Assembly: GCA_018266355.1 (NCBI GenBank) | Contig: JAFEAP010000005.1 | Location: forward strand, 62,001 to 126,000 | Length of the DNA stretch: 64,000 nt | DNA from: Bdellovibrionales bacterium | GTDB taxonomy: Bacteria > Bdellovibrionota > UBA1018 | Direction of reading: 5' to 3' | Shown here: piece by piece, positions 32,242-41,788 of the stretch | Numbering within the stretch: position 1 is the stretch's first letter | Layout of the letters: every line of letters begins with the position of its first letter | The notes under the pieces: model-generated | The model's database searches: none | Seen by the model: the letters and a program-made list of their open reading frames with translations, nothing else | What the model was told of the DNA's origin: nothing | Program-made: the position numbers and the translations under genes

Positions 32242-32588
32242 CAAAACCTCATTTCGAGTCCGCTCGACTCTTTCAGGAATTTCCGGAGGAACGCGAGGGG
32301 TTCGATCCCCTGCCCTTTGTCGTCGCGCCACTCTTTCGCCTTCGAATCGTAGTCGAAGTGGTACGCGATCCCTTTCGACGCGACCGCCATCCAGAGCTGC
32401 TGCACGGAGGGTTGCGAACTCAAGATGAGCTTGCTCCCGTTCGGAAACACGATCGAGAGCGCGCCGAACTGGACCGAGCATTCCGCGACGTCCGGATCGA
32501 CGTCGTCGAACGCGCGCTCGACGCGATCCAGCGTTTCTTTCATGACGCTTCGATACTGAGCTTCGTCCGCGAAATCACCGGTAGCCAT
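32241..32588 (-). CDS. cyaY: Frataxin-like iron protein CyaY
   Basis: The product has 115 aa. It follows the CyaY/frataxin fold: an acidic first helix ([20 protein letters not shown]), strands with [31 protein letters not shown], and [15 protein letters not shown] before the last helix. The acidic N-terminal patch is where frataxins bind iron and the cysteine desulfurase IscS, tuning iron-sulfur cluster assembly. Length is typical. It leads a two-gene unit with the glutaredoxin. Confidence 0.85.
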   Translation of the reverse strand: MATGDFADEAQYRSVMKETLDRVERAFDDVDPDVAECSVQFGALSIVFPNGSKLILSSQPSVQQLWMAVASKGIAYHFDYDSKAKEWRDDKGQGIEPLAFLRKFLKESSGLEMRF

Positions 32589-32691
32589 ACCCCGTTATTC
32601 CCACGAAAAAACCCGGGCGAAAACTCCTTTCGAGGGAGGCGGCTCGACCAAGGGGGCGAACTGTTCTAGACTGATCGGACTGGAGAACCCC

Positions 32692-33204
32692 ATGTCGACT
32701 CTCACCGCGACCTCGAACTGCCCCTGCACGTCCGGAAAAACCTACGGGAACTGCTGCCAACCGATCCAAACCGGCAAGTCCAAGGCCGCGACCGCCGAGG
32801 AACTCCTTCGCGCGCGCTATTCCTCGTTCGTCACGGGCAACATCGACTTCATCCTCGCGACCCACCACTCCTCGACGAAGCACGAAGTGAACCGCGAGGA
32901 GATCACGAGCTGGTCGAAAGGCTCGGAATGGAAGGGCCTCGAAGTCCTCCAGAAGGAAGCCGGCGAAGCGAAGGACGACACGGGCACGATCGTTTTCCAC
33001 GCGAAGTACGCGTTCGAAGGCAAAGACCAGGACCACTACGAGAAGAGCACGTTCGAGAAGGAAAACGGCGAATGGAAATTCCTCGACGCCGTGCCGCTCC
33101 GGACCGGTCCGTACGTCCGCGAGGAGCCGAAGATCGGTCGGAACGACCCCTGTCACTGCGGCAGCGGCAAGAAATTCAAGAAATGCCACGGGAACGCGGC
33201 ATAG
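32692..33204 (+). CDS. YchJ-family protein with two SEC-C zinc motifs
   Basis: The product has 170 aa. A SEC-C-type motif at each end ([14 protein letters not shown] near residue 9 and [16 protein letters not shown] near 152) should bind zinc; between them is the NTF2-like YchJ core ([36 protein letters not shown]). YchJ proteins are widespread and poorly characterised cytoplasmic proteins. The ATG follows a GGAGA site. It stands alone between the cyaY unit (divergent) and the DedA-like gene. Confidence 0.88.
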   Translation: MSTLTATSNCPCTSGKTYGNCCQPIQTGKSKAATAEELLRARYSSFVTGNIDFILATHHSSTKHEVNREEITSWSKGSEWKGLEVLQKEAGEAKDDTGTIVFHAKYAFEGKDQDHYEKSTFEKENGEWKFLDAVPLRTGPYVREEPKIGRNDPCHCGSGKKFKKCHGNAA

Positions 33205-33242
33205 AACGGCCCGATCCCTAAGGGACCGAGCCTACTCACGAG

Positions 33243-33839
33243 ATGAAGCGCTTCCTCGGTTTCCTGAAGACCCACGCGCAGCGGCCTTGGTTCCTGCCGC
33301 TCGTCTGTTTTCTCGCGTTCATCGACCTCTTCATCGTCGTGCTGCCGACCGAGGGCATGATCATGACGACTTCGGTGATGCGCCCGCGGCGCTGGTTCGT
33401 CACCGGCTTCGCCGTCACGACCGCCTCCGCGCTCGGCGCGATCGCGCTCTCGCTCGCCTCGCGCGAGTGGGGCACGCCTTTCGTCGCTTGGATCGCGGGA
33501 GCCGATTTCCTGACCTCCGCGAAATGGATCAGCACGCAGAAGTGGATCGGCGACTACGGATTCTGGGCGATCTTCCTCACCGCCCTCGGGCCGTTCCCCC
33601 AGCAACCGGTCGTGCTCGTCGCCGCGGTCGCGGGCATGTCGATCCCGGAGATCTTCGTCGGCGCCTGGTTCGGCCGGATTCCGAAATACCTCTTCTTTTC
33701 GTACGTCGCCGCACGCGGCGAGAAGTGGCTTCGCGAGGAGTTCGCGCACCACCCGTCGCTGAACCGTTTCCCGAAACTCCGGGACGCGCTACTCCGGATC
33801 GTTCACGATTCGAGCGAAGGCAAGGGTCCGGGAAACTAG
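33243..33839 (+). CDS. DedA/VTT-like membrane protein (YqaA type)
   Basis: The product has 198 aa. Several hydrophobic segments (FLPLVCFLAFIDLFIVVLP, FAVTTASALGAIALSLAS, FLTALGPFPQQPVVLVAAVA) and a VGAWFGRIPKYLFFSYVA motif resemble the SNARE-associated/VTT family of inner-membrane proteins, which flip or otherwise handle membrane lipids. The PFPQQP stretch sits where DedA proteins have their conserved re-entrant region. The C-terminal 30 residues are soluble. It follows the YchJ gene by 38 bp. Confidence 0.75.
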   Translation: MKRFLGFLKTHAQRPWFLPLVCFLAFIDLFIVVLPTEGMIMTTSVMRPRRWFVTGFAVTTASALGAIALSLASREWGTPFVAWIAGADFLTSAKWISTQKWIGDYGFWAIFLTALGPFPQQPVVLVAAVAGMSIPEIFVGAWFGRIPKYLFFSYVAARGEKWLREEFAHHPSLNRFPKLRDALLRIVHDSSEGKGPGN

Positions 33840-33858
33840 AAGTCCGACGTGTCCACCC

Positions 33859-35355
33859 TCAGCCCGCGTCGCCGGCTTTCTTCGAACCCGATTTCGAAGA
33901 GGGGATCCGCTTCGGTGCGACCCGATTGGTCGGTTTAACTTTCAAGTCGACCACGCGTTTCGATTCAGGAGGAGCCGTCGTCGGACAAGCCACTTCTTTC
34001 ATGGCCCTCAGAAACGTGCCCGGACTCGGACCGCCGCCGTATTCCTTGTTCTTGAATCCGCCGTAATATTCGTAACGAAGGCAGCCGACGAGCGCCTTGC
34101 GTTCCGAAGAACTCAATTTACCCTTAGGAGGCATCTCGCCTCCTTCGATCAGGTTCTCGATCGTTTGGCCGAAAAAGTTATGAGGCGAGCCGGCGTAAGC
34201 GACCAAACCCGCGCCCAACGGTTGGCCGTCATGGCAGCGGGCACAGTTCATCGCGTTCCGGACGTTTTCGCGGCCCGAAGCAGAAAGTGAAACTCCGGAT
34301 TTTTCCGCGCATTCCTTGATAAAGGCATCCGTTCGCCCTGGGTGGGGCTTTTCACCGAGTTCCGGAACTCCGATGTCGAGCGTGTACGATCCCGCCACCG
34401 AAGCATTCGAAAGGCTGTCGGCGAAATCCCGATTAAACCAGCGCAGAATTTCGTCCGAATCGTGCGCGGGGTCGTAGGAAAGGACGCTCCCGGAGGACTC
34501 CACTACGACGGGCATCAAACCCGCGCGATGACAAACGATGCAGCGACTTGTTTGGTCCTCCTTGCGCGCGACTCCTCCTCCGAATCCGATCTGATACACG
34601 TTGAAGTAGGTTTGGGGCGGGACGATCCATTTCCCATTTTCGTCCTTCACTTTCATCGTGATGCCGATCGCGTCCCTCGAATCCCCTTCGTCGAAGTGGA
34701 GCACCTGGACGGTATCCCCGGAGTCTTTGAAAAAGATCGCCCCACCTCGATGAACCAGTCGCGATTTATAGGTGAATGCCGCCCACCCGGCCGGCATCTT
34801 CTTCAACACCTGACTAATGAGCGCGTTCGCCTTCGGTTTTTTGGCGTCGAAGATCTCGAATAGCCCCGGGGTCTTCGCGCCCTCCGACATTCCTTTCGCC
34901 ACTTTTTCGAACGCTGCGGAGTCGTTCAGGCCGGCCGGAAGTTCGTCCAACGCGGATCCGTTTTTCCCAAGGGGTGCATCCGGTGTTTTGACTAATCCAT
35001 GCAACGTATTTTCGCCGCCGATTCGAAAGGCGTGCAGCACGGCTTGCGCCCTCCGAAGCGGCCCCATACACGCGACGAATTTCGGATCCGAGAAAAAAGA
35101 CGCCTGGGACTTCTCTTGCGCGCAACGCTCGAGCAAGTCGCCAGGATCCCCGATCAACGCATCCGGCGAATCTGGCGCTCGAAGGAGATTCTCCCTCCAG
35201 AGGTTCCATTCCGCATAGGTCGTCGGGCAACCGCTCGATTCGACGTGATACGCGACGGCGTCCAAGGCCTCGAACTCGCCGTAGGCCGCGAGGGAGATCA
35301 TCGAGATCCCGATCGAGAGTGAGAGGCCGTAACGACGAACCTTTGACGCTTCCAT
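33859..35355 (-). CDS. Secreted diheme cytochrome-like protein
   Basis: The product has 498 aa. An N-terminal signal segment (LSLSIGISMISLAAYG) precedes a long domain of unknown fold that ends in two heme-binding motifs, RCIVCH (C272-H276) and CARCH (C371-H375), with a possible distal methionine at M408 in EGGEMPP. The pattern is like large periplasmic c-type cytochromes with a non-heme N-terminal domain. The final 80 residues are Lys/Pro/Ser-rich. It stands alone, convergent with the DedA-like gene. Electron partner unknown. Confidence 0.65.
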   Translation of the reverse strand: MEASKVRRYGLSLSIGISMISLAAYGEFEALDAVAYHVESSGCPTTYAEWNLWRENLLRAPDSPDALIGDPGDLLERCAQEKSQASFFSDPKFVACMGPLRRAQAVLHAFRIGGENTLHGLVKTPDAPLGKNGSALDELPAGLNDSAAFEKVAKGMSEGAKTPGLFEIFDAKKPKANALISQVLKKMPAGWAAFTYKSRLVHRGGAIFFKDSGDTVQVLHFDEGDSRDAIGITMKVKDENGKWIVPPQTYFNVYQIGFGGGVARKEDQTSRCIVCHRAGLMPVVVESSGSVLSYDPAHDSDEILRWFNRDFADSLSNASVAGSYTLDIGVPELGEKPHPGRTDAFIKECAEKSGVSLSASGRENVRNAMNCARCHDGQPLGAGLVAYAGSPHNFFGQTIENLIEGGEMPPKGKLSSSERKALVGCLRYEYYGGFKNKEYGGGPSPGTFLRAMKEVACPTTAPPESKRVVDLKVKPTNRVAPKRIPSSKSGSKKAGDAG

Positions 35356-35413
35356 TCCTTAGCTTATCGGAAGAAGTCGCTTTCGAAATGAGAGGCGACC
35401 CTTCGATGTGGCC

Positions 35414-37237
35414 CTAAAAACCCCACCGCTTCGGCAGGTCGTCCACCGGATTCGCCGACCAGTCGTTCATCCGCGAGGCCGCGCCGTTCGCGAAGCTTAC
35501 GTCGTCGGCCGTGCAGCTCCGGCCGGAACCGGCGCAGACGCTCGCGGTGAAGTTCTGGAGGCCGAACCCGCGGTACCGCGCGCGGGTCGAGGCCCGCGTC
35601 GCCGCGTCCACTCCCGGATCGGCATCGAATCGGGCGAGTTCACCGTACGCCGCGCGAATATTCGCGTCGATGCGCGAGGTTTCGACCGCCTTCACGGACG
35701 CCTCGGTCCCCGAACACGTCCAGTAATGGCACTGGTACCACGCGCTCTGCACGAATCCGTCGCGCGCTTTCAGCGCTTCGAGGAACGCGTCGGCCGCGAA
35801 TGCGTACCGCTGGTTCGCGTCGGCCGTACCCGTGAATCCCCACCGGGCCGCGAACGCCACATTCGGGTCCGCGCTCCACGCCTCGATCGTGCCGTCGCTC
35901 GCGAGCGCGTCGTTATAAGTCGTCGACGACCCGGCCGCGACCGCGCCGCGGGCTTCGAGCGTCTTCCGCACCGACTTCACCGCCGAGTTCCGCGGGCCCA
36001 GCTTCGCGCCGATCGCCCGGATCTCGTCGCGGAGATCCTTAAGCCGAGCGTCCCGGCTGAAGGTCGAATAGTTATCGTAGTCCGCACCGGTCGTCGCGCA
36101 GGGCGCGCTCGGGCCGCAATAAAGCGCGCCGAGCGCGGTGATACCCCTCCGGAAATCGATCGACTGCTCGAAGGACTTCGCGAAGATCGAATACCGTTGC
36201 TCGTCCGAGAAGTGATAGCCGAGGCGCGCGAGCACCCAGTTCATCCAGTCCGTCCCGTTCGCGTAGCCGGTTTCGAGCTGCTCGCGCGAATACCCCGGCA
36301 TCTGCTCGCCCGGCACGAGCTTCCAGGTTTCCTTCCCCCCGGCGACCGTCCGGCGCACGTGACGCCAGTTCTGGAATCCCTTCCGGTTCGAAAACTCGAC
36401 GATCAAACTCGAGTCGTAGATCGCCTCGGCCGCGGGTTCGTTCCCCCAGTAGGTCTCGACGCCGCCTCGGTCCGAGACCGAGGAAATCGTCTGCGTGTGC
36501 CCCCCCGAAGAGCGGATGATCATGTACATCGACCCGGGGCGCACGTACTGGCGCGTGATGAGCGTCGGATACTGGTCGTCGTTGATCGACCAGGTGTAGG
36601 TCTCGTCGTAGAGCTCGCGGAGCGCGGCCTTGAAGCGCTCGTCGCGGCGCCAGTCGGCGTTCGTCGGAAGCTTGTCCCACTCCGAAGAGCCCGTGAAGTT
36701 CCCGAAGAGCTTTCCCGAACCCGAGAGCGTATTCGCGATCGGCAGCCCGTGATCGCGCGCGTAGACCCACCGGAACGTGAGCCCGACATCGGCGCAGTCG
36801 GCGTGGAGCCCGGTTCCCCGGAGGAAGTCCGTGCGGACGCTCTTCGCGAACCAGGCGCTGTAATCGTCCTCGTCCGCCTCGGTCCACTCGTCCTTCACGG
36901 CGACCCAGAGCGGCTTCCCTTTGCGCGGCAGGCGAAGCGCTTTCGCAGACGCCGGTCCAGCGGCTTCGAATGCCGCCTTCGTTTCCGCGAGGGCGGATTC
37001 TTCCCCCGCCTCGAAACGATGCTCGAAGACGAGCTTCTGCGAAAGGACCGTCGGGTCTTCGCGCAACGAGAGGTCCTCGTCGTAAACCCGGAGCGTGCGC
37101 GCGCCGTCGTCGTGGGATTCGACGAGCACCCAGCGTTTCATTCCGCCGTCGTCGGCTCGCGCGGCGAGCCCCCCTCGCGAGCACGCGAAGAACGCGATGA
37201 CTAAAACCGAGACCCACCCGAGCGCACGATTCGCCAT
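35414..37237 (-). CDS. Secreted protein with transglutaminase-like domain (tentative)
   Basis: The product is 607 aa from the ATG at 37237 (AGAGG 8 nt upstream; a GTG 9 bp earlier is possible). It has a signal peptide (VSVLVIAFFACSRGGLAARA). Residues about 145-256 show a Cys-His-Asp arrangement typical of transglutaminase/papain-like folds: HADCADVGLTFRWVYARDHG with C148, RSSGGHTQTISSV with H247, and D256. The C-terminal half has cysteine pairs (CGPSAPC, CHYWTC, CAGSGRSC). No family name comes to mind and the enzyme call is inference from motif order. Confidence 0.55.
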   Translation of the reverse strand: MANRALGWVSVLVIAFFACSRGGLAARADDGGMKRWVLVESHDDGARTLRVYDEDLSLREDPTVLSQKLVFEHRFEAGEESALAETKAAFEAAGPASAKALRLPRKGKPLWVAVKDEWTEADEDDYSAWFAKSVRTDFLRGTGLHADCADVGLTFRWVYARDHGLPIANTLSGSGKLFGNFTGSSEWDKLPTNADWRRDERFKAALRELYDETYTWSINDDQYPTLITRQYVRPGSMYMIIRSSGGHTQTISSVSDRGGVETYWGNEPAAEAIYDSSLIVEFSNRKGFQNWRHVRRTVAGGKETWKLVPGEQMPGYSREQLETGYANGTDWMNWVLARLGYHFSDEQRYSIFAKSFEQSIDFRRGITALGALYCGPSAPCATTGADYDNYSTFSRDARLKDLRDEIRAIGAKLGPRNSAVKSVRKTLEARGAVAAGSSTTYNDALASDGTIEAWSADPNVAFAARWGFTGTADANQRYAFAADAFLEALKARDGFVQSAWYQCHYWTCSGTEASVKAVETSRIDANIRAAYGELARFDADPGVDAATRASTRARYRGFGLQNFTASVCAGSGRSCTADDVSFANGAASRMNDWSANPVDDLPKRWGF

Positions 37238-37389
37238 GAGAGACACCTCTGGAGAAAAATTCCGTATGTCTTCCGATTCGGAGGACGGCGAAACGATCTG
37301 GAGAGGCGGAATTTACCTAGGGGGCGAAAACGGTCGAACGCGGGTCGCCGCGGCAGGTTTTACCGGGGCACGAACGACCGGAAAACGTA

Positions 37390-37418
37390 AAGGCCCGCCG
37401 GCTCGCGCCGACAGGCCC
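37390..37418 (-). terminator. Intrinsic terminator
   Basis: On the minus strand GGCCTGTCGGC, loop GCGA, GCCGGCGGGCC, then TTTACGTTTT, placed just after the OPA transporter gene. The stem has internal mismatches but is GC-rich. Confidence 0.6.
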
Positions 37419-37442
37419 TCGCTTGAATCGATCCGTTCTAAC

Positions 37443-38828
37443 TCAGTGTCCCCCGCCCGCTTTCGGACGCGCGTTCCAAAGCGCGAGCATAAGGAGCCCG
37501 CCGAGGACGGCGAAGCCGATCATGGAGAGACCCCACGAGCTCCAGCCGAACTTCTCGAGCATCCACCCCATCCCGAGGCCGACGAACGAGCCGCCGACGT
37601 ACTGCATTCCGTCGAATAGACCGGCCGCGGTCGCGGCGGCTTTCTTCCCGCCGAAGTCCATCGAGGCCGTACCCGAGAGCATCGAGTGCACGATCGAGAT
37701 CGCGAACGAGTTCACGATGAAGGCCGCGATGACCGCCTCGACCGACGGCGCCTTATAGACGACGTAGAGCGAGATCATGATCAGGAAGTAACCGACGAAG
37801 GCCATCGGCGGGCGGCGACCCTTGAAGAGGTAGTCCGAAAGCGTGCCCGCGGTGAACGCGCCCGCGATGCCCGCGAGGACGACCGCGCCCGCGCCTTTCG
37901 CGAAGATCGGCGACGTGAGCGGGAGGTGCTGGGCTTCCTGCATGTAGCGCGGGAACCACTGCTCGAAACCGTGACGGACGAAGCCGGTGCAGAACTCGGC
38001 CGCGGCGATCGTAAGGGCGACCGGGTTGGCGGCGACCTTTTTCACGACGTATTTCAGATCGACCTTGCCGGTGTCTCCCGAAGACGCGTCTTGGACGTCG
38101 TACTCTTCGAAGCCGACCTTTTCCGGCGAGTCCTCGACGCACTTATACGTGAGGAAAGCCATGATCGCGACGAGCACGGTCGGGACGAAGAAGACCCACT
38201 GCCACGGCGCCGTCGCGACGATGATCGGGCCGATGAAAAAGATGAGCGCACGGCCACCTTGGATCATCGATCCGAAGATCGCGGAAAAGACGCCGCGCTC
38301 GCGGATGTGGAACCAAGACGCGTTCACTTTAATGAGCGAGAGCGCGGAGTAGGATTGGAAATAGGAGTTCAACGACCAAGTCACGGCGAAGTAACCGAGG
38401 AGGAACGCGCCGGTGCCGAGGAACCCGAGGTAGGCGCCGAGGCCGAAGAGGAAGTTGAAGACGACGGTGCCCATCGCCCCGATGAGCATCGAGCGGCGTC
38501 CGCCGATCCGGTCGGCGATCGGGCCGTTGAAGATCGCGGAGAACCCGTAGATCGAAAGGGCGGCGGTGATGATCGCGCCGATTTGGGTCTTGTCCCATCC
38601 GTAGGTGTCGGTCAGGGCCTTGTTCGCGAAAGAGAGGTTGTAACGGCCCATGTACATGGCCGAGTAGGTGAAACCGAGGACGAGCCAGTTCATCGCCCGT
38701 CGAGAACGGAACTCGGGGGAAAGTTTTCCGTCCGCGCCTTTGATCGGGCCCCGACGACGATTCGCGGATCCTTTTTTAGCGGACGATTCGACGGACTTGC
38801 TCCCAGCGGACGCGACAACGGTACTCAT
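37443..38828 (-). CDS. OPA-family MFS transporter (GlpT/UhpT-like)
   Basis: The product has 461 aa with about 12 membrane helices after a 40-residue basic N-terminus. Segments YSAMYMGRYNLSFANKAL, FNGPIADRIGGRRSMLIG and SFAISIVHSMLSGTASMDFG match the organophosphate:phosphate antiporter group, which exchanges phosphate for sugar- or glycerol-phosphates. A large central loop (DVQDASSGDTGKVDL) separates the two six-helix halves. The gene stands alone with its own terminator. Substrate cannot be read; no glycerol-phosphate or hexose-phosphate gene is near. Confidence 0.85.
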   Translation of the reverse strand: MSTVVASAGSKSVESSAKKGSANRRRGPIKGADGKLSPEFRSRRAMNWLVLGFTYSAMYMGRYNLSFANKALTDTYGWDKTQIGAIITAALSIYGFSAIFNGPIADRIGGRRSMLIGAMGTVVFNFLFGLGAYLGFLGTGAFLLGYFAVTWSLNSYFQSYSALSLIKVNASWFHIRERGVFSAIFGSMIQGGRALIFFIGPIIVATAPWQWVFFVPTVLVAIMAFLTYKCVEDSPEKVGFEEYDVQDASSGDTGKVDLKYVVKKVAANPVALTIAAAEFCTGFVRHGFEQWFPRYMQEAQHLPLTSPIFAKGAGAVVLAGIAGAFTAGTLSDYLFKGRRPPMAFVGYFLIMISLYVVYKAPSVEAVIAAFIVNSFAISIVHSMLSGTASMDFGGKKAAATAAGLFDGMQYVGGSFVGLGMGWMLEKFGWSSWGLSMIGFAVLGGLLMLALWNARPKAGGGH

Positions 38829-38918
38829 GCGTTTCCTCTTTCGGTGGGGACCGGGTTCGAAGTGTCCGCAACCTAAACCAAATCGCCCGGATTTGGGTCA
38901 GAAAAAGGTCAGAAGACG

Positions 38919-40112
38919 TTAAAGAGCGACGATTTTGATCTTACGGCCGTCGATCGAGAGTGCGCGCTTGCCCTGTAAGAGAGCGTGGAGCTCGCCGCCA
39001 ACTAGACGCGCCGCTTCAGCGGAGAGGAGCTTCTTCGCGACCCACTCTTCCGGCCCCCCCGCCTTTTCACGCAGGATCGGCAAGAGCTGGTTCATCGTCA
39101 GGAGGTGCTTCATCGCGATCCGTTCGCGGTCGGCGAGGATCCCGAGGTACGTCTTCATCAAGTCGAGCGTCTGGCTCTCGTCGCCCGTCGGGTGCTCGAT
39201 CCGCGCGGACTCGGGGCCCTTCCCCGCCTTCGCTTCGGCGCCGACCCGGATCGCTTCGAGGATCTTCTCGCCGCTCGACTTCATTTCGCCCTTATTCAGG
39301 CCGCGGAAGGCGGAGAGGTGCTGCAAGTCCTTCGGTTTCACGTTCGCGAGGTCGAGCAGAACCTGATCGTCGGCGACCCACCGGCGAGGGAGGTTCAGCT
39401 GCCGCACGCGCTCCTCGCGCCACTTCATCAGTTCGAGGAGCGTCGAATACGTCTTCGCGTCCATCCGCCCGCTCTTCGCGAGTTTATGCGTGAGTCCCTC
39501 GGGGTCCGGTTGGTAAAGTTTCTCGTCTTCCCACTTCGCCGAAAGGTCGAGCGCCCACTGGCGCCGCCCCGTCTCGTCGAGCTTCGCGAGGAGTTTCTCC
39601 CCCGCTTCGACGAGGAACTCGACGTCCGCGTGTGCGTACTCGAGGAGCTGGTCCGGAAGCGGGCGCGCGGCCCAATTCGTGCGCGCGTGGCCCTTCTTCA
39701 AATTCACGTTCAAGAGCGCCTTCAGGAGATTTCCGAGGCCGATCCCGTCGCCGTAACCGCAAAGCGCGGCGCCGACCGCGGTGTCGAACGACGGTTTCGC
39801 GACGACCTTATAACTCGTGTAGAGGCATTCCTGGTCGCCCTGCGCGGCGTGGAGGATCTTCAGGATTTTCGGGTCTTCGAAGACGTCGAGCAGCGGGCGA
39901 AGCCCTTCGACGTTCTTCCCGCGGAACGCCTGCGCGTCGACGAGCCAGGACTGGTTCCGCGTCGCGACTTGGATCAGCTCGACCGACGGATAGAACGTGT
40001 TCTCGCGGATGAACTCCGTATCGAAGGAAATGATCGTGTGCTCGCGGAGAGCTTTCGCGAGATCGACGATTTCGGCGGGAGTTTTCAGCGGCGCGGACAG
40101 GGATTTCTGCAT
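38919..40112 (-). CDS. rnd: Ribonuclease D
   Basis: The product has 397 aa. The DEDD 3'-5' exonuclease domain is visible: IISFDTEFIRE (D31, E33), LHAAQGDQECLY with the next aspartate, and YAHADVEFLVE with the last Tyr-Asp pair. An HRDC domain follows (KPKDLQHLSAFRGLNKGEM region), as in RNase D, which trims tRNA and other structured RNA 3' ends. Length and domain order are normal. Monocistronic, with the OPA transporter about 90 bp downstream. Confidence 0.9.
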   Translation of the reverse strand: MQKSLSAPLKTPAEIVDLAKALREHTIISFDTEFIRENTFYPSVELIQVATRNQSWLVDAQAFRGKNVEGLRPLLDVFEDPKILKILHAAQGDQECLYTSYKVVAKPSFDTAVGAALCGYGDGIGLGNLLKALLNVNLKKGHARTNWAARPLPDQLLEYAHADVEFLVEAGEKLLAKLDETGRRQWALDLSAKWEDEKLYQPDPEGLTHKLAKSGRMDAKTYSTLLELMKWREERVRQLNLPRRWVADDQVLLDLANVKPKDLQHLSAFRGLNKGEMKSSGEKILEAIRVGAEAKAGKGPESARIEHPTGDESQTLDLMKTYLGILADRERIAMKHLLTMNQLLPILREKAGGPEEWVAKKLLSAEAARLVGGELHALLQGKRALSIDGRKIKIVAL

Positions 40113-40193
40113 GAAGTCCTTCGTTCATGCCACGGATGGGCGCGAGGGTCCACAGTACAGCTCGCCCGGCCGCGAACGGGCGCGCCCGTTCCC

Positions 40194-40234
40194 TAAAAAA
40201 GCTCCGCCGCGGAGGTAGGACCTTCCGCGGCGGA
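40194..40234 (-). terminator. Intrinsic terminator of the DUF3465 gene
   Basis: On the minus strand TCCGCCGCGGA(A)GGT pairs with ACC-TCCGCGGCGGA around a short loop, followed by GCTTTTTTAGGG. A long, GC-rich stem with a clear T-run. Confidence 0.85.
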
Positions 40235-40263
40235 ACGCGATACTCGGAGGAATTCGGACGGGC

Positions 40264-40986
40264 TTAGAAGCCGTTCCGGCTCCGGCATTCTTGGAAATTC
40301 CGGCACGGACCGCCGCGGCCCGACTGCGACGGCCGACGGTTTTGGTAAACCGGGCGCGTCGGCTGGCGGCTGTAAGTGCGGCGGACGTTCGAACCGGCAC
40401 GAGGGTATTCCGTGTTCGGATTCTTTCCGTCCGGCTGCGGCGCCTTCACGATCCGACCGTCCCAATCGCCGGTCGGGGCTTCGTCGAAACCGACGAGGTC
40501 GGCGCCGAACATGATGAAGCCGTGCGCATGGCGCTCGGAATTCGCGCGCGTCCCCGGATTGAAGTGGACCCAGTGGATGATCGCGCCGTCCGGCGAGGCG
40601 TCGTAGCCGCCCGCGCGGGCGTTCGAGGTGATGTAGTCGCCGCAAACGACGACCGGATCGCCTTCTTTGAAATTCGGCGAATCGCCGAATTCCTGGTTGT
40701 ACACGATCTCGATCGTGTCTTTCGGGCCAGGGCCGATCGCGATCGAGAAGTGATCGTGACCGTTCTTGTCGTTGAAAAGGTGCGAGACCCGACCCTCGAC
40801 GAAGGCGCGGTCGAGGTATTGGTTCTTCGTGGTGCGTTTCATGTCCAGGACGCGCTGGTTGTCGACCCGCATTTCATCGGGTCCGTCGAGACAAGCCGGC
40901 ATCTTGGCGTTGGAGAGGAAGGCGTGAGCGGAAGGAGCGAAGACAGAAACCGAAAGCGCGATCGAGAGCAGAAGCGTTTGCAGCAC
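40264..40986 (-). CDS. DUF3465-like exported protein
   Basis: The product has 240 aa with a signal peptide ending SAHA (about residue 22). The core (FVEGRVSHLFNDKNGHDHFS, IEIVYNQEFGDSPNF, VVVCGDYITS, GAIIHWVHFNPG, HAHGFIMFGADL) matches DUF3465, a small extracytoplasmic OB-like domain of unknown role. A Pro/Arg/Gln-rich tail (residues 195-240) ends in a C-x(5)-C pair. The C-terminal tail is longer than in the plain DUF3465 proteins I recall. It stands alone with a strong terminator. Confidence 0.75.
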   Translation of the reverse strand: MLQTLLLSIALSVSVFAPSAHAFLSNAKMPACLDGPDEMRVDNQRVLDMKRTTKNQYLDRAFVEGRVSHLFNDKNGHDHFSIAIGPGPKDTIEIVYNQEFGDSPNFKEGDPVVVCGDYITSNARAGGYDASPDGAIIHWVHFNPGTRANSERHAHGFIMFGADLVGFDEAPTGDWDGRIVKAPQPDGKNPNTEYPRAGSNVRRTYSRQPTRPVYQNRRPSQSGRGGPCRNFQECRSRNGF

Positions 40987-41147
40987 TGGGACCCCCTGGT
41001 CGTGTTTGATTGCGAGGGGAGATACCGTGCGAGCGTCTGCTAAACAATGGCGAAAACCGACCTGATCGTTAGGGTTTCGTTAGGACGCCCCAAACGGTCA
41101 TTTTCTAGTAGCAAAGTGTAAAAACCGTGGATGACGCGAAGCGCGCG

Positions 41148-41645
41148 TTATGCCGCGGCGGAGCTATTGCCGGGGGCGAGCTTCACTTTGAAGATCCGGA
41201 TGCGGACTTGGACGCCGGGACCGGCGAGAACGAAGTCTTCGAGATCCGGGTCTTCCTTGTATTTCGCGAGCGCGAAGTTCGCGATCACTTCGGCGGCTTC
41301 CCGCTCTTGCTGGCGGAACTGCTCGATCTTCATCTTCGAGCGGAGCCACGCGATGCCGTGCGACTGGACTTCGGGCCGGACGGCCTTCTGACAAAGGAGG
41401 TCTTCGACGTAGTCGCCGAACTCGGCGTCTTCCCGCTCGCTGCGGGCGCGGTATTCATAAACGCTTTGGAGCGGGAACGGATTCCCGGATTGGATCGCTT
41501 CCTCGAGCGCGGTGATCTCGCGCTCGTCGGAGAAGGTATCCACCCATTGCGCGGCGGGAACCTTCGTTTCCTTCTTCGCGTCGGGCTCGGTCGCGAGCAC
41601 GACCGCAACGGTACCCATCTTGGTGGTTGGTGAGTCGTTTGCCAT
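41148..41645 (-). CDS. Hypothetical soluble protein, 165 aa
   Basis: A charged, helical protein (SDEREITALEEAIQSGNPFP, KMKIEQFRQQEREAAEVIAN) with a beta-type C-terminus (GVQVRIRIFKVKL) and a small-residue tail. No signal peptide or membrane segment, so cytoplasmic. I do not recognise the family. It is divergent from the exonuclease-helicase gene, with 143 bp between the starts. Confidence 0.6.
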   Translation of the reverse strand: MANDSPTTKMGTVAVVLATEPDAKKETKVPAAQWVDTFSDEREITALEEAIQSGNPFPLQSVYEYRARSEREDAEFGDYVEDLLCQKAVRPEVQSHGIAWLRSKMKIEQFRQQEREAAEVIANFALAKYKEDPDLEDFVLAGPGVQVRIRIFKVKLAPGNSSAAA

Positions 41646-41788
41646 TCCTAGACCTTATCGGAATCTCCGAATAGGCGACCAAATCACTTAACAATCAGAC
41701 TTTTTGGGAATGCGCTGCGCAAGTCCCCGCTTTTCACCGGTTTTTTTTAGTGCCGGAAACCTGCGGTCTTTGAGACACCTCCCCCGCC

